The notes: generated from the letters alone by a model not told the origin. A DNA stretch of 38,312 nucleotides from Nitrospira sp. (GCA_016873435.1 VGXF01000013.1:1-38312); one strand, 5' to 3'; counted from the stretch's first letter, positions 7,816 through 17,143 are shown. Translations and numbers: made by a program.

Positions 7816-8523
7816 TTACCCGCCCAGCGTGTCGAGAACTTCCTTGACGCTCTTGTGAATGCAGGTGAAGATCGGCGTGTCGCGGAGGGTGTACCGGCTA
7901 CCTTCCGTCTCCCGCAGCGCCAGGACGAGATCCAGAAAATCCTCCGGCTTGTCGCTTTCGAACGCCACGACCCATTCCTGATCGTCGAGGCCGAACGAGT
8001 ACGTCGTATTTAGCTTAACGGATGGGAAGCGGTGGCCGATCTCGATATGCTCGTCCATCATGCCCTGTCGGGCTGCTTTGGTAAGGAGGAACCATTCGCG
8101 CGTCTTCAGGAACGGATAGACGAAAATGTATTTGCTCTTGCCCGGGATGATTGTGAGCCGCTTGCTTTCCTGTCCCTCATGCGTGTGATGGTCCACATAG
8201 ATGGACCGCTTGGTCATCGAGAGATAGGAATAGGGTGCGGTCAGATACTTGCCGAGGCCGGTGGCCAGCAGGCGGCTGGCCATTTCCTGGAACAACTCCA
8301 GCTCGTAGCTGATGCGCCACAGCATGATATCGCAATCCCCGCGGATTCCAACCGTGGTGTAGGGGATGACCATGACCTTCCCGCTGTATTCTTCCACCAC
8401 GCGAATGAATTCCTGCTTGCCGCGGGTGCGTTCGTCTTCAGGAAGCCGCCGCCAGGCCGGGTCCACTTTATAGAAGAGGAAGTTGACGTATTGCCGTTTT
8501 TGTGGGGTTTGTTCGCCGCCCAT
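7816..8523 (-). CDS. Chlorite dismutase-family haem protein, ChdC/HemQ-like
   Basis: 235 residues, a ferredoxin-like double-barrel protein of the chlorite dismutase family. YVNFLFYKVDPAWRRLP is a typical opening. The probable proximal haem ligand is His159 in DEHIEIGH, followed by YSFGLDDQEWVVAFE (usual HemQ form SFGLDDxEF). Tyr136 in VYPFLKTREW aligns with the catalytic Tyr of coproheme decarboxylase. There is no signal peptide, so it is cytoplasmic; secreted Nitrospira chlorite dismutases differ in this. The residue 13 after the His is Asn172, or Leu171 if aligned from the GLDD side, not the Arg of true chlorite dismutases or the Gln of Firmicutes HemQ. Best guess: haem b synthesis (coproheme to haem). 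AGGAGG lies just before ATG 8523. Confidence 0.8.
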   Translation of the reverse strand: MGGEQTPQKRQYVNFLFYKVDPAWRRLPEDERTRGKQEFIRVVEEYSGKVMVIPYTTVGIRGDCDIMLWRISYELELFQEMASRLLATGLGKYLTAPYSYLSMTKRSIYVDHHTHEGQESKRLTIIPGKSKYIFVYPFLKTREWFLLTKAARQGMMDEHIEIGHRFPSVKLNTTYSFGLDDQEWVVAFESDKPEDFLDLVLALRETEGSRYTLRDTPIFTCIHKSVKEVLDTLGG

Positions 8524-8566
8524 GGGACTCCTCCTGACAACTTAAGACAGCATAAGAACGAAACTT

Positions 8567-8594
8567 TTTATCACTAGCTTGGAGAGGTTGTCAA
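8567..8594 (-). promoter_or_regulatory. Predicted promoter of the ChdC-led cluster
   Basis: The minus strand shows TTGACA (8589-8594) and GATAAA (8567-8572) with a 16-base spacer. The leader would be about 35 bases and contains the strong AGGAGG ribosome site of the ChdC-like gene. Confidence 0.5.
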
Positions 8595-8611
8595 CCAGCG
8601 GACCTAAGGCG

Positions 8612-8640
8612 TTGACAGGGGTGGGGCGATCTGATATCGG
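8612..8640 (+). promoter_or_regulatory. Predicted promoter of cinA, divergent from the ChdC promoter
   Basis: The plus strand shows TTGACA (8612-8617) and TATCGG (8635-8640) with a 17-base spacer; the -10 match is weak. It is followed by GGAG at 8651-8654 and ATG at 8660. It lies back to back with the ChdC promoter. Confidence 0.4.
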
Positions 8641-8659
8641 CTCTGATTGCGGAGTAGGC

Positions 8660-9946
8660 ATGGCATTACGGAAAGCGGAAATCGTCGCCATCGGGTCCGA
8701 ACTGCTGCTGGGCGGTCGGCTGGATACCAATTCGTTGTTTCTAACGGACGAACTGGCCTCGCTGGGCGTCGAAGTGCGCTGGAAAACCGCGGTGGGTGAT
8801 GACGAAAAGGATATTGCCGATGTCATCACCGTGGCCGCGCAGCGCGCGGCTGTTGTGGTGATCACCGGCGGGCTCGGTCCGACCGTAGACGACAAGACGC
8901 GGGAGGCGCTTGCCGATGTGATGCACCGGCCGCTGCGTCGCGATGCGGTCGCGTTCAAGAGCATGACGCAGTGGCTCGCAGCCTCGGGGCGCACGCCCAC
9001 GGCGTCGCAGATGCGCCAGGCCCTGATTCCAACAGGGGCCACGGTACTGACCAATTCGGTCGGGTCGGCTCCGGGGTTCTATGTCAAATGGAAGGGGGCG
9101 CTGCTGATCGCGCTCCCAGGCGTACCGGCGGAAGCAAGGGAAATGTTTGCGAAGGAAGCAGGGCCCATAATCGCAGCGCGGCGCTCATCCGGTCCGAAAG
9201 ACCGCATAGAGCGCCGTGCGTTGCAGACCTACGGTATTCTTGAAGCCGATCTGGACGACCGGCTGCACAGTGCCGTGCCTATCCGGCACGGCATCCGGCT
9301 CGGCCTGCTGGCGTCGCCGCTTGGTGTGACGATCACGCTCACGGCCTGCGGAGGAGCCTCGACCGGTGCAGTGCTGGAGCAGGCTGTTCACGCGATCCGC
9401 AAGGAACTGGGCGGGCTGATTTATGCCGAGGGGGCGGAGACGATGGAGGATGTCGTCGGGCGGATGCTCGCGGCGCGCAAGATGACGATTGCGATTGCGG
9501 AATCCTGCACGGGGGGCTTGATCGGCCATCGGCTCACACAGGTGGCCGGCAGCTCGGCTTATCTGGATCGGTCGCTGGTGTGCTACAGCAATCAAGCCAA
9601 GCTGGATCTGCTCGATGTGCCGAAGGCTATTTTAACGCGCCACGGTGCCGTCAGCTCAGAAGTGGCCGCCGCCATGGCTAAGGGCGTGCGTGAGCGCAGC
9701 GGCGTCGGGGTCGGACTCAGCGTAACGGGCATTGCTGGTCCCGGCGGCGCCACGTCACTCAAACCGGTTGGGCTGGTGTATGTCGGGCTCGATGCGGGCG
9801 GTGCCGGTGTGTTGGCCAAGGAGTTTCGGTTCCACGGTCCGCGTGATGTGATCAAGCTGCGCGCGGCGCAGGCGGCGTTGAATTTATTGCGACAGTGGTT
9901 GCCGGTGGCACAGGTAGGGGCGTTCAGTATGAAGCAGGAAGCATGA
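8660..9946 (+). CDS. cinA: CinA-family protein (MoaB/Mog-like domain plus nicotinamide-nucleotide amidase)
   Basis: 428 residues. The N-terminal half is the MoCF_biosynth-like (COG1058) domain, with EIVAIGSELLLGG and ITGGLGPTVDD. The C-terminal half is the CinA amidase, with AIAESCTGGLIGHRLT (catalytic Ser near residue 282) and VTGIAGPGG. CinA clears ADP-ribose and nicotinamide mononucleotide by-products in the pyridine nucleotide cycle and is often linked to recA, as here. The start at 8660 is chosen because GGAG lies five bases upstream and the protein begins as the family does; the frame stays open 27 codons further up but that stretch has no family similarity. Confidence 0.92.
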   Translation: MALRKAEIVAIGSELLLGGRLDTNSLFLTDELASLGVEVRWKTAVGDDEKDIADVITVAAQRAAVVVITGGLGPTVDDKTREALADVMHRPLRRDAVAFKSMTQWLAASGRTPTASQMRQALIPTGATVLTNSVGSAPGFYVKWKGALLIALPGVPAEAREMFAKEAGPIIAARRSSGPKDRIERRALQTYGILEADLDDRLHSAVPIRHGIRLGLLASPLGVTITLTACGGASTGAVLEQAVHAIRKELGGLIYAEGAETMEDVVGRMLAARKMTIAIAESCTGGLIGHRLTQVAGSSAYLDRSLVCYSNQAKLDLLDVPKAILTRHGAVSSEVAAAMAKGVRERSGVGVGLSVTGIAGPGGATSLKPVGLVYVGLDAGGAGVLAKEFRFHGPRDVIKLRAAQAALNLLRQWLPVAQVGAFSMKQEA

Positions 9947-10012
9947 CGCAAGGGGGAGTCCTGCTTCGCGTGTCTTTACGCCCGACGAGATACGCTCCGC
10001 GAGATGTGAAAA

Positions 10013-10606
10013 ATGAGTCGGGCGTTTATCGCGATTGAATTACCAGATGAGTTGTGTCGTGCGCTCGCGATCGTTCAAGCGCATGCCAGGGGGCAGCTGG
10101 CCTCTGCGATCAATCCCACCGTGAAAGTGCAATGGGTCAGGCCGGAGTCTATGCACCTGACGCTGAAATTTCTCGGCGATATTAAGGAGGTGCAGGTGCC
10201 CATGATCGGAGAAGCGCTTGAACGTGTTGCGCGCGAGCAGGCATCGTTCGAGGTGGACGCCAGCGGCGCCGGCGTGTTTCCGGATGCCCGCGCACCGCGT
10301 GTGGTCTGGGTCGGACTCAAGGGGGCCGTGGATCGACTGGCACAACTGGCTGCGGCCATCGAGTCCGCGCTAACGCCGCTGGGATTTCCATCCAACAGCA
10401 CACCCTTTGCGCCACATCTGACCGTAGCTCGCGTGAAGGAAGGGCAGCGGGATCTTGGCCGGGCCCTGGCCGCCAGTAAGTTTCTCGAGCAGGTGGCACG
10501 AGTGGGACCCTTGCTGGTCCGCTCCATTGCACTTATGCGAAGCGAGTTGAATCCTGCCGGCTCAGTCTATACGCGCCTGCGCGAGGCCACGCTGAAAGAG
10601 GCGTAG
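10013..10606 (+). CDS. thpR: RNA 2',3'-cyclic phosphodiesterase (2H superfamily, LigT-like)
   Basis: 197 residues. The two HxTx motifs of the 2H phosphoesterases are present: HLTL at residues 48-51 and HLTV at 135-138. MSRAFIAIELPDE is the usual opening. The family opens 2',3'-cyclic phosphates on RNA ends; its cellular role is not well defined. It lies between cinA and recA on the same strand, a common arrangement. Confidence 0.9.
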   Translation: MSRAFIAIELPDELCRALAIVQAHARGQLASAINPTVKVQWVRPESMHLTLKFLGDIKEVQVPMIGEALERVAREQASFEVDASGAGVFPDARAPRVVWVGLKGAVDRLAQLAAAIESALTPLGFPSNSTPFAPHLTVARVKEGQRDLGRALAASKFLEQVARVGPLLVRSIALMRSELNPAGSVYTRLREATLKEA

Positions 10607-10626
10607 CGCCCATGCAGCCAGTTCAG

Positions 10627-10632
10627 TATAAT
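10627..10632 (+). promoter_or_regulatory. Possible recA -10 element
   Basis: A perfect TATAAT lies 32 bases before the recA start. No convincing -35 box is seen 16-18 bases upstream (TAGCGC region) and no recognisable LexA box is present, so it is only a candidate. GGGAGA at 10653-10658 is a good ribosome site for recA. Confidence 0.3.
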
Positions 10633-10663
10633 GGCCGCCTGATCATATTTATGGGAGACACCC

Positions 10664-11743
10664 ATGCCTGAAAAAGACGAGAAGAAAAAGGCGCTGGATC
10701 TGGCGCTCTCGCAGATCGAAAAACAGTATGGCAAAGGCGCGATCATGCGGCTGGGCACGTCCGAGGCGTCGGCCAACGTGCCGGCGATTTCAACCGGGTC
10801 GCTTGGTTTGGATCTGGCGCTGGGTATCGGTGGTCTGCCACGCGGCCGCGTGGTGGAGATTTTCGGTCCGGAAGCCTCTGGCAAGACGACGCTGACACTG
10901 CACGCGACGGCGGAAGTGCAGAAAGCCGGCGGGACGGCGGCCTTCGTGGATGCGGAACATGCGCTCGACCTCGTCTATGCCAAGAAGCTGGGCGTCAATT
11001 CAGACGATCTGCTGGTTTCGCAGCCGGACACGGGCGAGCAGGCGCTGGAGATCACCGAAACACTCGTGCGCAGCGGCGCAATCGATCTGGTCGTGGTGGA
11101 CTCGGTCGCCGCACTGGTGCCGCGGGCTGAAATTGAAGGCGAGATGGGCGACGCCCACATGGGGCTTCAGGCACGGCTCATGTCGCAGGCGCTTCGTAAG
11201 CTGACGGCCGCGATCGCCAAGTCGAACACAACGGTCATCTTTATTAACCAGATTCGCATGAAACTCGGCGTCATGTTTGGCAATCCGGAAACGACGACCG
11301 GCGGTAACGCGTTGAAGTTCTATTCGTCCGTTCGGCTGGATATCCGCCGCATCGAGTCCATTAAGGACGGCAATGACGTGGTCGGTAACCGCGTCCGCGT
11401 CAAAATCGTGAAGAACAAGATGGCGCCGCCGTTCAAGCAAGCTGAATTTGACATTCTGTTTGCCAAGGGCATTTCGAAGGTCGGCGAGCTGGTGGATCTG
11501 GGCGTGGACCGCAAGGTGCTGGACAAGTCTGGCGCCTGGTACTCCTATAAGGGAGAGCGGATTGGGCAGGGACGTGAGGCGGTGCGCGATCTCTTCGACA
11601 CGAATCAGGCGCTAGCGACGGAAGTAGAAGCGAAGCTGCGCGAATTGGCCGGCGTGCCGGGGCAGGTCGCCGCCAAGCGCGCTGAGGAAAAGGCGCCCGA
11701 GCCGCGCGAGGGCAAGAAAGCACACGCAGGGCGAGGATCTTGA
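10664..11743 (+). CDS. recA: Recombinase RecA
   Basis: 359 residues, normal length. Walker A is GPEASGKTT (68-76), Walker B is in [10 protein letters not shown], followed by [12 protein letters not shown]. The MAW-type motif [14 protein letters not shown] and [17 protein letters not shown] are present, and the C-terminus is the usual charged tail. RecA catalyses strand exchange and SOS co-protease activity. Its regulator recX follows at once and cinA and thpR precede it. Confidence 0.98.
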   Translation: MPEKDEKKKALDLALSQIEKQYGKGAIMRLGTSEASANVPAISTGSLGLDLALGIGGLPRGRVVEIFGPEASGKTTLTLHATAEVQKAGGTAAFVDAEHALDLVYAKKLGVNSDDLLVSQPDTGEQALEITETLVRSGAIDLVVVDSVAALVPRAEIEGEMGDAHMGLQARLMSQALRKLTAAIAKSNTTVIFINQIRMKLGVMFGNPETTTGGNALKFYSSVRLDIRRIESIKDGNDVVGNRVRVKIVKNKMAPPFKQAEFDILFAKGISKVGELVDLGVDRKVLDKSGAWYSYKGERIGQGREAVRDLFDTNQALATEVEAKLRELAGVPGQVAAKRAEEKAPEPREGKKAHAGRGS

Positions 11744-11765
11744 CGCAACGGACGGGCGCCGGCGC

Positions 11766-12224
11766 GTGTCTGAATCACGGCAGGATCGATTTGAGCGGGC
11801 TGCGCTGCGCTATCTGGGTGCGCACGATCGAACCGAAGCCCAGATGTCTGCCTACTTGACCCGTCGCGGCGCCCCGCCAGCACGTATCCGTGAACTTCTT
11901 GCCCAGTTTCGGTCGCGCGGCTACCTCAACGACCGGACGTATGCCCTGCGGTGGGCGCAGGGGCGGCTGGCGCGGCGCCCACTGGGGCCGGCGCGGTTGG
12001 AGGCGGAATTGGAATCCAAAGGGTTTCTGCAGGCGGCCGTTGCCGACGCGGTTAGGACGGTCTATAAGGAAACCTCACCGCGCGAGGTGGCCACACGGGC
12101 TCTGCGGCAGCGCGAGCAGCGGGGCACGCCGCTGACGCTTGCGCGCAAGGCCGGTCTGCTCCGGCAAGCCGGATTCGATGAAGAATTGATCGACGAACTG
12201 CTCGGGTTGGACGACGACCGATGA
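11766..12224 (+). CDS. recX: Regulatory protein RecX
   Basis: 152 residues, all-helical, with the RecX repeats: ALRYLGAHDRTEAQMSAYLT, then FRSRGYLNDRTYALRW, and a final AGFDEELIDELLG. RecX limits RecA filament growth. It starts at GTG 11766, 22 bases after recA; no strong ribosome site is visible, so coupling to recA is likely. Its stop overlaps the alaS ATG (ATGA). Confidence 0.92.
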   Translation: MSESRQDRFERAALRYLGAHDRTEAQMSAYLTRRGAPPARIRELLAQFRSRGYLNDRTYALRWAQGRLARRPLGPARLEAELESKGFLQAAVADAVRTVYKETSPREVATRALRQREQRGTPLTLARKAGLLRQAGFDEELIDELLGLDDDR

Positions 12225-14851
12225 GTAAGAACGCCGCCTCGCTGCGCCAGGGCTTTATCACGTATTTCGAGGGCCACGGACATCAGCCCGTGCCCAGTTC
12301 GCCGCTGATCCCGCAGGCGGACCCCACCATCCTGTTCACCAACGCGGGGATGAACCAGTTTAAGCGCGTCTTCCTCGGCGAAGAGAGTCGGCCCTACAAG
12401 CGGGCGGTCACGGCGCAAAAGTGTGTCCGCGCCGGCGGCAAGCACAACGATCTTGAAAATGTCGGCTACACGCGGCGGCATCATACCTTCTTTGAAATGC
12501 TTGGCAATTTTTCCTTCGGTGACTATTTCAAATCCGAGGCGATCTTTTATGGCTGGGACTATCTGACGAACACGGTCGGGTTGCCAAAAGATCGCATGTG
12601 GGTCACGGTCTTTCGCGAGGATGCCGAGGCCTTCAAGTGGTGGGAGAAAATCGGCGTGCCGACGGCGCGGATCGTCCGCTGTGGCGAGAAGGACAACTTC
12701 TGGCAGATGGCCGACACCGGTCCCTGCGGGCCCTGCTCAGAAATCCATTACGACCAGGGGCCCTCCGTCCCGGGCGACGACGTGCCGAACGGTGCGGGCG
12801 ACCGCGTCATCGAAATCTGGAACCTGGTCTTCATGCAGTACAACCGAGACGCGAACGGAAAACTCCAGCCGCTGCCCAAGCCGAGCATTGATACGGGCAT
12901 GGGATTGGAGCGGTTAGCGGCGGTGGCGCAGGGCGTCTACAGCAACTACGACAGTGATCTCTTCAAGCCGCTGCTTGCGGCGATCAGCCAGCGGACCCAT
13001 CATCACTATGGTAAGGACGCCATGCACGATCGGTCCATGCGCGTGGTGGCTGATCATCTGCGCGCGATCACCTTCATGATCGCTGACGGAATTCTGCCGT
13101 CCAACGAGGGGCGTGGCTACGTGCTGCGCCGCATTCTGCGCCGCGCGGCGCGGCATGGCCGTCTCCTCGGCGTCTCCGAAGCCTTTTTGGGCGAGTTGAC
13201 CGGTGCAGTCGTTGAGCAGATGAAGATGGCCTATCCCGAGCTGTCGAAGGCAACGGCAACGGTGACTGAGGTTACGAGCGGTGAAGAAGAACGGTTCATT
13301 GCCACGCTTGATCAGGGGCTGCCAATTCTGAACGAGATGGTGGCGAAGGCCAGGGGCTCATCGCAGAAAGTGCTGTCCGGGGATCGGGTGTTCAAGCTCT
13401 ACGACACCTACGGCTTTCCGATGGACTTGATTGCTGAAGCCTGCCGCGAACAGGAAATCACACTCGATGAGGCCGGCTTCCAACGCGCGCTGGAGGATCA
13501 GCGGGAACGAGCGCGCAAATCGGCAGCTTTCGAAGTGGCAGCTGCGAAACCCGGTGTGACCGAACTCGGCAAGACAGTGAAAGCTGCGCAGTTCGTGGGC
13601 TACGACCACATGGAATCTGATGCGGTCGTTCAGGCGATATTGAAAGGCGATAAGGTTGTACGCGAGGCGGCACAGGGCGACGAGATCGAGCTGGTGCTGG
13701 ACGTGACGCCGTTTTACGCTGAAGGCGGCGGGCAGGCGGGCGATCAAGGCCTACTCACCGGTTCAGAAGGCAGGATAGACGTCAAGGATACGACACGGCC
13801 GGCGCCGGCGGTGGTCGTGCACAAGGGCGTCGTGCTAGTCGGGCGGATCGCTGTGGGGCAAACGGTGCATGCCGCGGTGAACGCCACGACGCGAATGGAT
13901 GCGGCGCGGAACCACACGGCCACGCATCTTGTCCATGCGGCGCTGCGCGAACTGCTCGGCCCGCACGTGAAGCAATACGGCTCGCTCGTGACGCCCAGCC
14001 GTCTTCGATTCGACTTTGCGCATTTCCGGCCGCTAACCGCCCGCGACATTGACGACATCGAAACCATGGTCAACGAGCAAATTCGCCGCAATCAAACGGT
14101 GCGCACCGATGTGATGGGGATTCAGGACGCGGTGCAAGCGGGCGCGCTGGCTTTTTTCGGTGACAAATATGGCAACGACGTACGTGTGGTCACGGTGGAT
14201 ACATTTAGCAAGGAACTCTGCGGCGGGACGCACTGCGCGCATACGGGCGAGATCGGCCTGTTCCGCCTCGTCTCGGAGACGGGCGTGGCGGCCGGTGTGC
14301 GACGTATTGAGTGCGTGACGGGCAGCGGGGCACTGATGCAGGTGCGGCAACTGGAGCGTGAGATGCGCGAGCTGTCCGAGTTGCTCAAGGCATCGCCGTC
14401 CGATCTCGCCGCAAAGACGAAAAAGCTGCTCCAGCAGTTGAAGGATACGGAGCGCGAGCTGGAGCAGGTAAAGCTCAAGATGGCTAGTGGCGCCAAGGAC
14501 GAAGCCGACGTGCGCGAGGTGAAGGGCGTCACGGTCCATGTGCAGCGCGTGGATGGGATGGATGGCGGTGAGTTGCGAGCGCTCTCCGATCAGATTCGAG
14601 ACAAATTGAAGAGCGGTGTGATTGCGCTGGGTGGTGTAAAAGATGACAAAGTGGCGCTCCTCGTGGTCGTGACGAAGGACCTGACGGCCATGCTGAAGGC
14701 CGGTGAATTGATCAAGGACATGGCGGCAGCGGTCGGTGGGACAGGCGGCGGCCGCCCTGAAATGGCGCAAGCGGGCGGCAAGCATCCGGAGGGGCTGCCC
14801 GTCGCGTTGGGCAAAGTCTTTGAGCTGGTGGCCCGAACTGCCGGCGCCTGA
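12221..14851 (+). CDS. alaS: Alanyl-tRNA synthetase
   Basis: 876 residues, full length. The class II catalytic core starts LRQGFITYFEGHGHQPVPSS and includes HHTFFEMLGNFSFGDYFK. The editing domain has HTATH (565-569) and CGGTHCAHTGEIG, giving the two His and Cys/His zinc ligands. A coiled-coil/oligomerisation region and a C-Ala domain with GGGRPEMAQAGG follow. It attaches alanine to tRNA-Ala and clears mischarged Ser/Gly. Its placement after recA-recX is common. Confidence 0.98.
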   Translation: MSKNAASLRQGFITYFEGHGHQPVPSSPLIPQADPTILFTNAGMNQFKRVFLGEESRPYKRAVTAQKCVRAGGKHNDLENVGYTRRHHTFFEMLGNFSFGDYFKSEAIFYGWDYLTNTVGLPKDRMWVTVFREDAEAFKWWEKIGVPTARIVRCGEKDNFWQMADTGPCGPCSEIHYDQGPSVPGDDVPNGAGDRVIEIWNLVFMQYNRDANGKLQPLPKPSIDTGMGLERLAAVAQGVYSNYDSDLFKPLLAAISQRTHHHYGKDAMHDRSMRVVADHLRAITFMIADGILPSNEGRGYVLRRILRRAARHGRLLGVSEAFLGELTGAVVEQMKMAYPELSKATATVTEVTSGEEERFIATLDQGLPILNEMVAKARGSSQKVLSGDRVFKLYDTYGFPMDLIAEACREQEITLDEAGFQRALEDQRERARKSAAFEVAAAKPGVTELGKTVKAAQFVGYDHMESDAVVQAILKGDKVVREAAQGDEIELVLDVTPFYAEGGGQAGDQGLLTGSEGRIDVKDTTRPAPAVVVHKGVVLVGRIAVGQTVHAAVNATTRMDAARNHTATHLVHAALRELLGPHVKQYGSLVTPSRLRFDFAHFRPLTARDIDDIETMVNEQIRRNQTVRTDVMGIQDAVQAGALAFFGDKYGNDVRVVTVDTFSKELCGGTHCAHTGEIGLFRLVSETGVAAGVRRIECVTGSGALMQVRQLEREMRELSELLKASPSDLAAKTKKLLQQLKDTERELEQVKLKMASGAKDEADVREVKGVTVHVQRVDGMDGGELRALSDQIRDKLKSGVIALGGVKDDKVALLVVVTKDLTAMLKAGELIKDMAAAVGGTGGGRPEMAQAGGKHPEGLPVALGKVFELVARTAGA

Positions 14852-14853
14852 CC

Positions 14854-15315
14854 ATGTCCGGTAAGAGAATCCTGGCCCTCGATCCTGGGACCAAGCGCAT
14901 CGGCGTCGCCTTGAGCGATGAGTTGGGCTGGACGGCCCAGCCCCTCGAAACCTACGAGCGAAAGACTCTGCCGGCCGATCTGGCGCACATTAAGGACTTA
15001 ATCACGCGGCATGAGGTCAAGGCGGTGGTAGTGGGATTACCGGTACGGCTTGACGGCCAGATTGGACTGGCTGCGCAGCAAGTCCAAGAGTTCATCAAAC
15101 GCTTGCAGGAAGTAATCGATCTACCTATTATTGCTTGGGACGAGAGGCTCACCACACGATCGGCGGAAGAGCTGCTCATTGCTGCCGATGTCAGCCGGAA
15201 GAAACGAAAAGGTGTCGTGGATCGCGTGGCTGCGGCGCTGCTCTTAAAAAGTTACCTCGAACATCTGTCCGCGCCGACACCCGGCGAGGACCTTCCTCCC
15301 GACGCCGACCGATGA
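14854..15315 (+). CDS. ruvX: Pre-16S rRNA nuclease / Holliday-junction resolvase-like YqgF
   Basis: 153 residues with an RNase H-like fold: ILALDPGTKRIGVALSD (Asp10 in the first catalytic position), VVVGLPVRLDG, and WDERLTTRSAEELL. The family trims the 5' end of 16S rRNA and has been proposed as a junction resolvase. It starts 3 bases after alaS and its stop overlaps the mltG ATG (ATGA). Confidence 0.93.
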   Translation: MSGKRILALDPGTKRIGVALSDELGWTAQPLETYERKTLPADLAHIKDLITRHEVKAVVVGLPVRLDGQIGLAAQQVQEFIKRLQEVIDLPIIAWDERLTTRSAEELLIAADVSRKKRKGVVDRVAAALLLKSYLEHLSAPTPGEDLPPDADR

Positions 15316-16355
15316 GGCGATCACTCCAGCGCGGATTACTGGCCGGCCTGCTAGCGATCGGCGCCGTGATGGCCTACCTGGGCGCTCTGTGGCTGCTTGG
15401 ACCCGTGATGTCTGTGGCCACTGGTGCGTCGGCGCCCGCGCCGGTCGTGGTTGAAATCACGGACGGCATGACGCTGCGCCATTTGGCGGCTAAGTTGGAG
15501 CGGGACCGGCTGATCCGGAGCGAGCTGGCGTTTGTGCTGCTGGCTAAGTTCACGGGAGCCGACCGGCACCTCAAGGCCGGCGAGTATGCGCTCCACGCTG
15601 GCATGCGGCCGCGCGACATTTTGAACGAGTTTCTGAGCGGTCGCGGCGTGCTCCATCAGATCACGATTCCGGAAGGCTACACTATCGTGGAAATGGCGCA
15701 GGTGGTTGCGCAAAAAAGCCTGGCCGATCCGGAGGAATTCATTCGCCTGACGCGCGACAAAGCGTTCATCCGTTCGCTCGAAATTGAGGCCGCCAGCCTG
15801 GAGGGCTATCTGTTCCCCAATACCTACAAGTTCGCGCGGCGCACCAAGCCGAAGGACATTCTCAAAGAGATGGTGGCGGGTCTTCGCACGGTGGTGACGC
15901 CGGAGTTAGCGCAGCGCACGCAGGAGATTCATATGAGCCTGCATCAAGTATTGACCCTGGCCTCCATTGTGGAAAAGGAGGCGGGGCTGGAGTCGGAGCG
16001 ACCGCTGATCGCCTCAGTGTTTCATAATCGACTTGAGCGAGGGATTCCTCTCCAGAGCGATCCGACGGTCATCTACGGCTTAGAGCATTTTGATGGCAAT
16101 ATCCGGAAGCAGGATCTAGATTCTCCCAGCCCGTACAATACCTATCGTGTGCGCGGCCTGCCGCCCGGCCCGATTGCCAATCCGGGATTAGGCTCGATCA
16201 AGGCCGTGCTCTATCCGGCATCGACCACGAATCTGTATTTTGTATCGCGGAACGACGGGACGCATCAATTCTCGGCAACGCTTGCAGAGCACAACCGGGC
16301 AGTGGAAAAATATCAGCGGCGCAGAGGTGTCACATCCACCAAGCGATCGGCATAG
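15312..16355 (+). CDS. mltG: Endolytic peptidoglycan transglycosylase MltG
   Basis: 347 residues from ATG 15312. A single membrane helix (about 8-37) is followed by a LysM-like part (EITDGMTLRHLAAKLERDRLI) and the YceG catalytic domain: EGYLFPNTYKF, LASIVEKEAG (catalytic Glu near 221-223), SVFHNRLERGIPLQSDPTVIYGL, and SPYNTYRVRGLPPGPIANPG. It cleaves nascent glycan strands at the inner membrane. A longer upstream frame lies inside ruvX and lacks the membrane start, so ATG 15312 is preferred. Confidence 0.95.
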   Translation: MRRSLQRGLLAGLLAIGAVMAYLGALWLLGPVMSVATGASAPAPVVVEITDGMTLRHLAAKLERDRLIRSELAFVLLAKFTGADRHLKAGEYALHAGMRPRDILNEFLSGRGVLHQITIPEGYTIVEMAQVVAQKSLADPEEFIRLTRDKAFIRSLEIEAASLEGYLFPNTYKFARRTKPKDILKEMVAGLRTVVTPELAQRTQEIHMSLHQVLTLASIVEKEAGLESERPLIASVFHNRLERGIPLQSDPTVIYGLEHFDGNIRKQDLDSPSPYNTYRVRGLPPGPIANPGLGSIKAVLYPASTTNLYFVSRNDGTHQFSATLAEHNRAVEKYQRRRGVTSTKRSA

Positions 16356-16499
16356 GCACAGGCTGGGCGAGGGGTAGCAGGAATGTTAGTCGTCGTCCGT
16401 TATTCACAAAGCGGGATGCCAGTGTGCAAAAATGCAGGGCTCTCGCTCGACGGATGAGTGACGCCGTTCGAGTGGTAATCACTAAGACCGGCAATAGCA

Positions 16500-17003
16500 A
16501 TGCTGTATGAACGTCGTTTGGCCGAACTCGGCCTCGTGCTGCCGGCGCCGCCCAAGCCGGTGGCAACCTACATCCCGGCCGTGCTGGCCGGGGATCTCTT
16601 ATTTCTTAGCGGTGTGATTCCGTTTCGCGACGGCAAACTTGTCCTGGAAGGCAAACTCGGCCGCGATTTGACGGTGGAGCAGGGGTATGAGGCCGCGCGG
16701 GTCTCGCTGTTGAACGCGCTGGCCATCGTCAAAGAGAAGCTCGGTACGCTCGACCGGGTTCAGAAGATTGTCCGCATGACTGGCCACGTGGCGTCCGCTG
16801 AAGGCTTCACGCAGCAGCCGGCCGTGATCAACGGGGCCTCCGATCTGCTGGTCACAATTTTTGGCGAGGCGGGGAAGCACGCGCGAGTCGCCCTTGGGGC
16901 GGCCGAATTGCCCCTGAACGCCCCCCTTGAGATTGAATTAATCATACAGGTGACGGGGAAAGGTTACGGCGAAGGCCGTGAGGTATCCCGCGGAATTCCT
17001 TAG
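16500..17003 (+). CDS. RidA-family (YjgF/YER057c) protein
   Basis: 167 residues, slightly longer than classical RidA. The trimeric barrel pattern is clear: LLFLSGVIPFRDGKLV, then LNALAIVKEKLGTLDRVQKIVRMTGHV, and GKHARVALGAAELPLNAPLEIELI with the conserved Arg in HAR and Glu in EIE. RidA removes reactive 2-aminoacrylate; members of this longer subgroup may have other imine substrates. It is 144 bases after mltG, and no operon can be claimed. Confidence 0.82.
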   Translation: MLYERRLAELGLVLPAPPKPVATYIPAVLAGDLLFLSGVIPFRDGKLVLEGKLGRDLTVEQGYEAARVSLLNALAIVKEKLGTLDRVQKIVRMTGHVASAEGFTQQPAVINGASDLLVTIFGEAGKHARVALGAAELPLNAPLEIELIIQVTGKGYGEGREVSRGIP

Positions 17004-17026
17004 CCTTAACCGTGCGGTTATGAAAA

Positions 17027-17056
17027 TTGACAGTCGAAAGAGGGCCTTGTTATAGT
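17027..17056 (+). promoter_or_regulatory. Sigma-70-type promoter before the IPT-repeat gene
   Basis: A perfect TTGACA (17027-17032) and TATAGT (17051-17056, five of six consensus) are separated by 18 bases. The predicted transcription start is near 17063, giving a leader of about 80 bases to GTG 17144. It would drive the IPT-repeat and Ycf48-like genes. Confidence 0.65.
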
Positions 17057-17143
17057 CGGTGTGCGACAGTTGAGTGACACGACAAGCCTGCCACGGTTCT
17101 TGTAATGTCTCCCGTCGCGCTGATAATCGAAACAGGGAAACTT

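Noticed and set aside
14033-14785. 250-codon open frame on the minus strand inside alaS
   Set aside because: It lies antisense to a conserved gene in GC-rich DNA and has low-complexity His/Arg/Leu content with no family motif.
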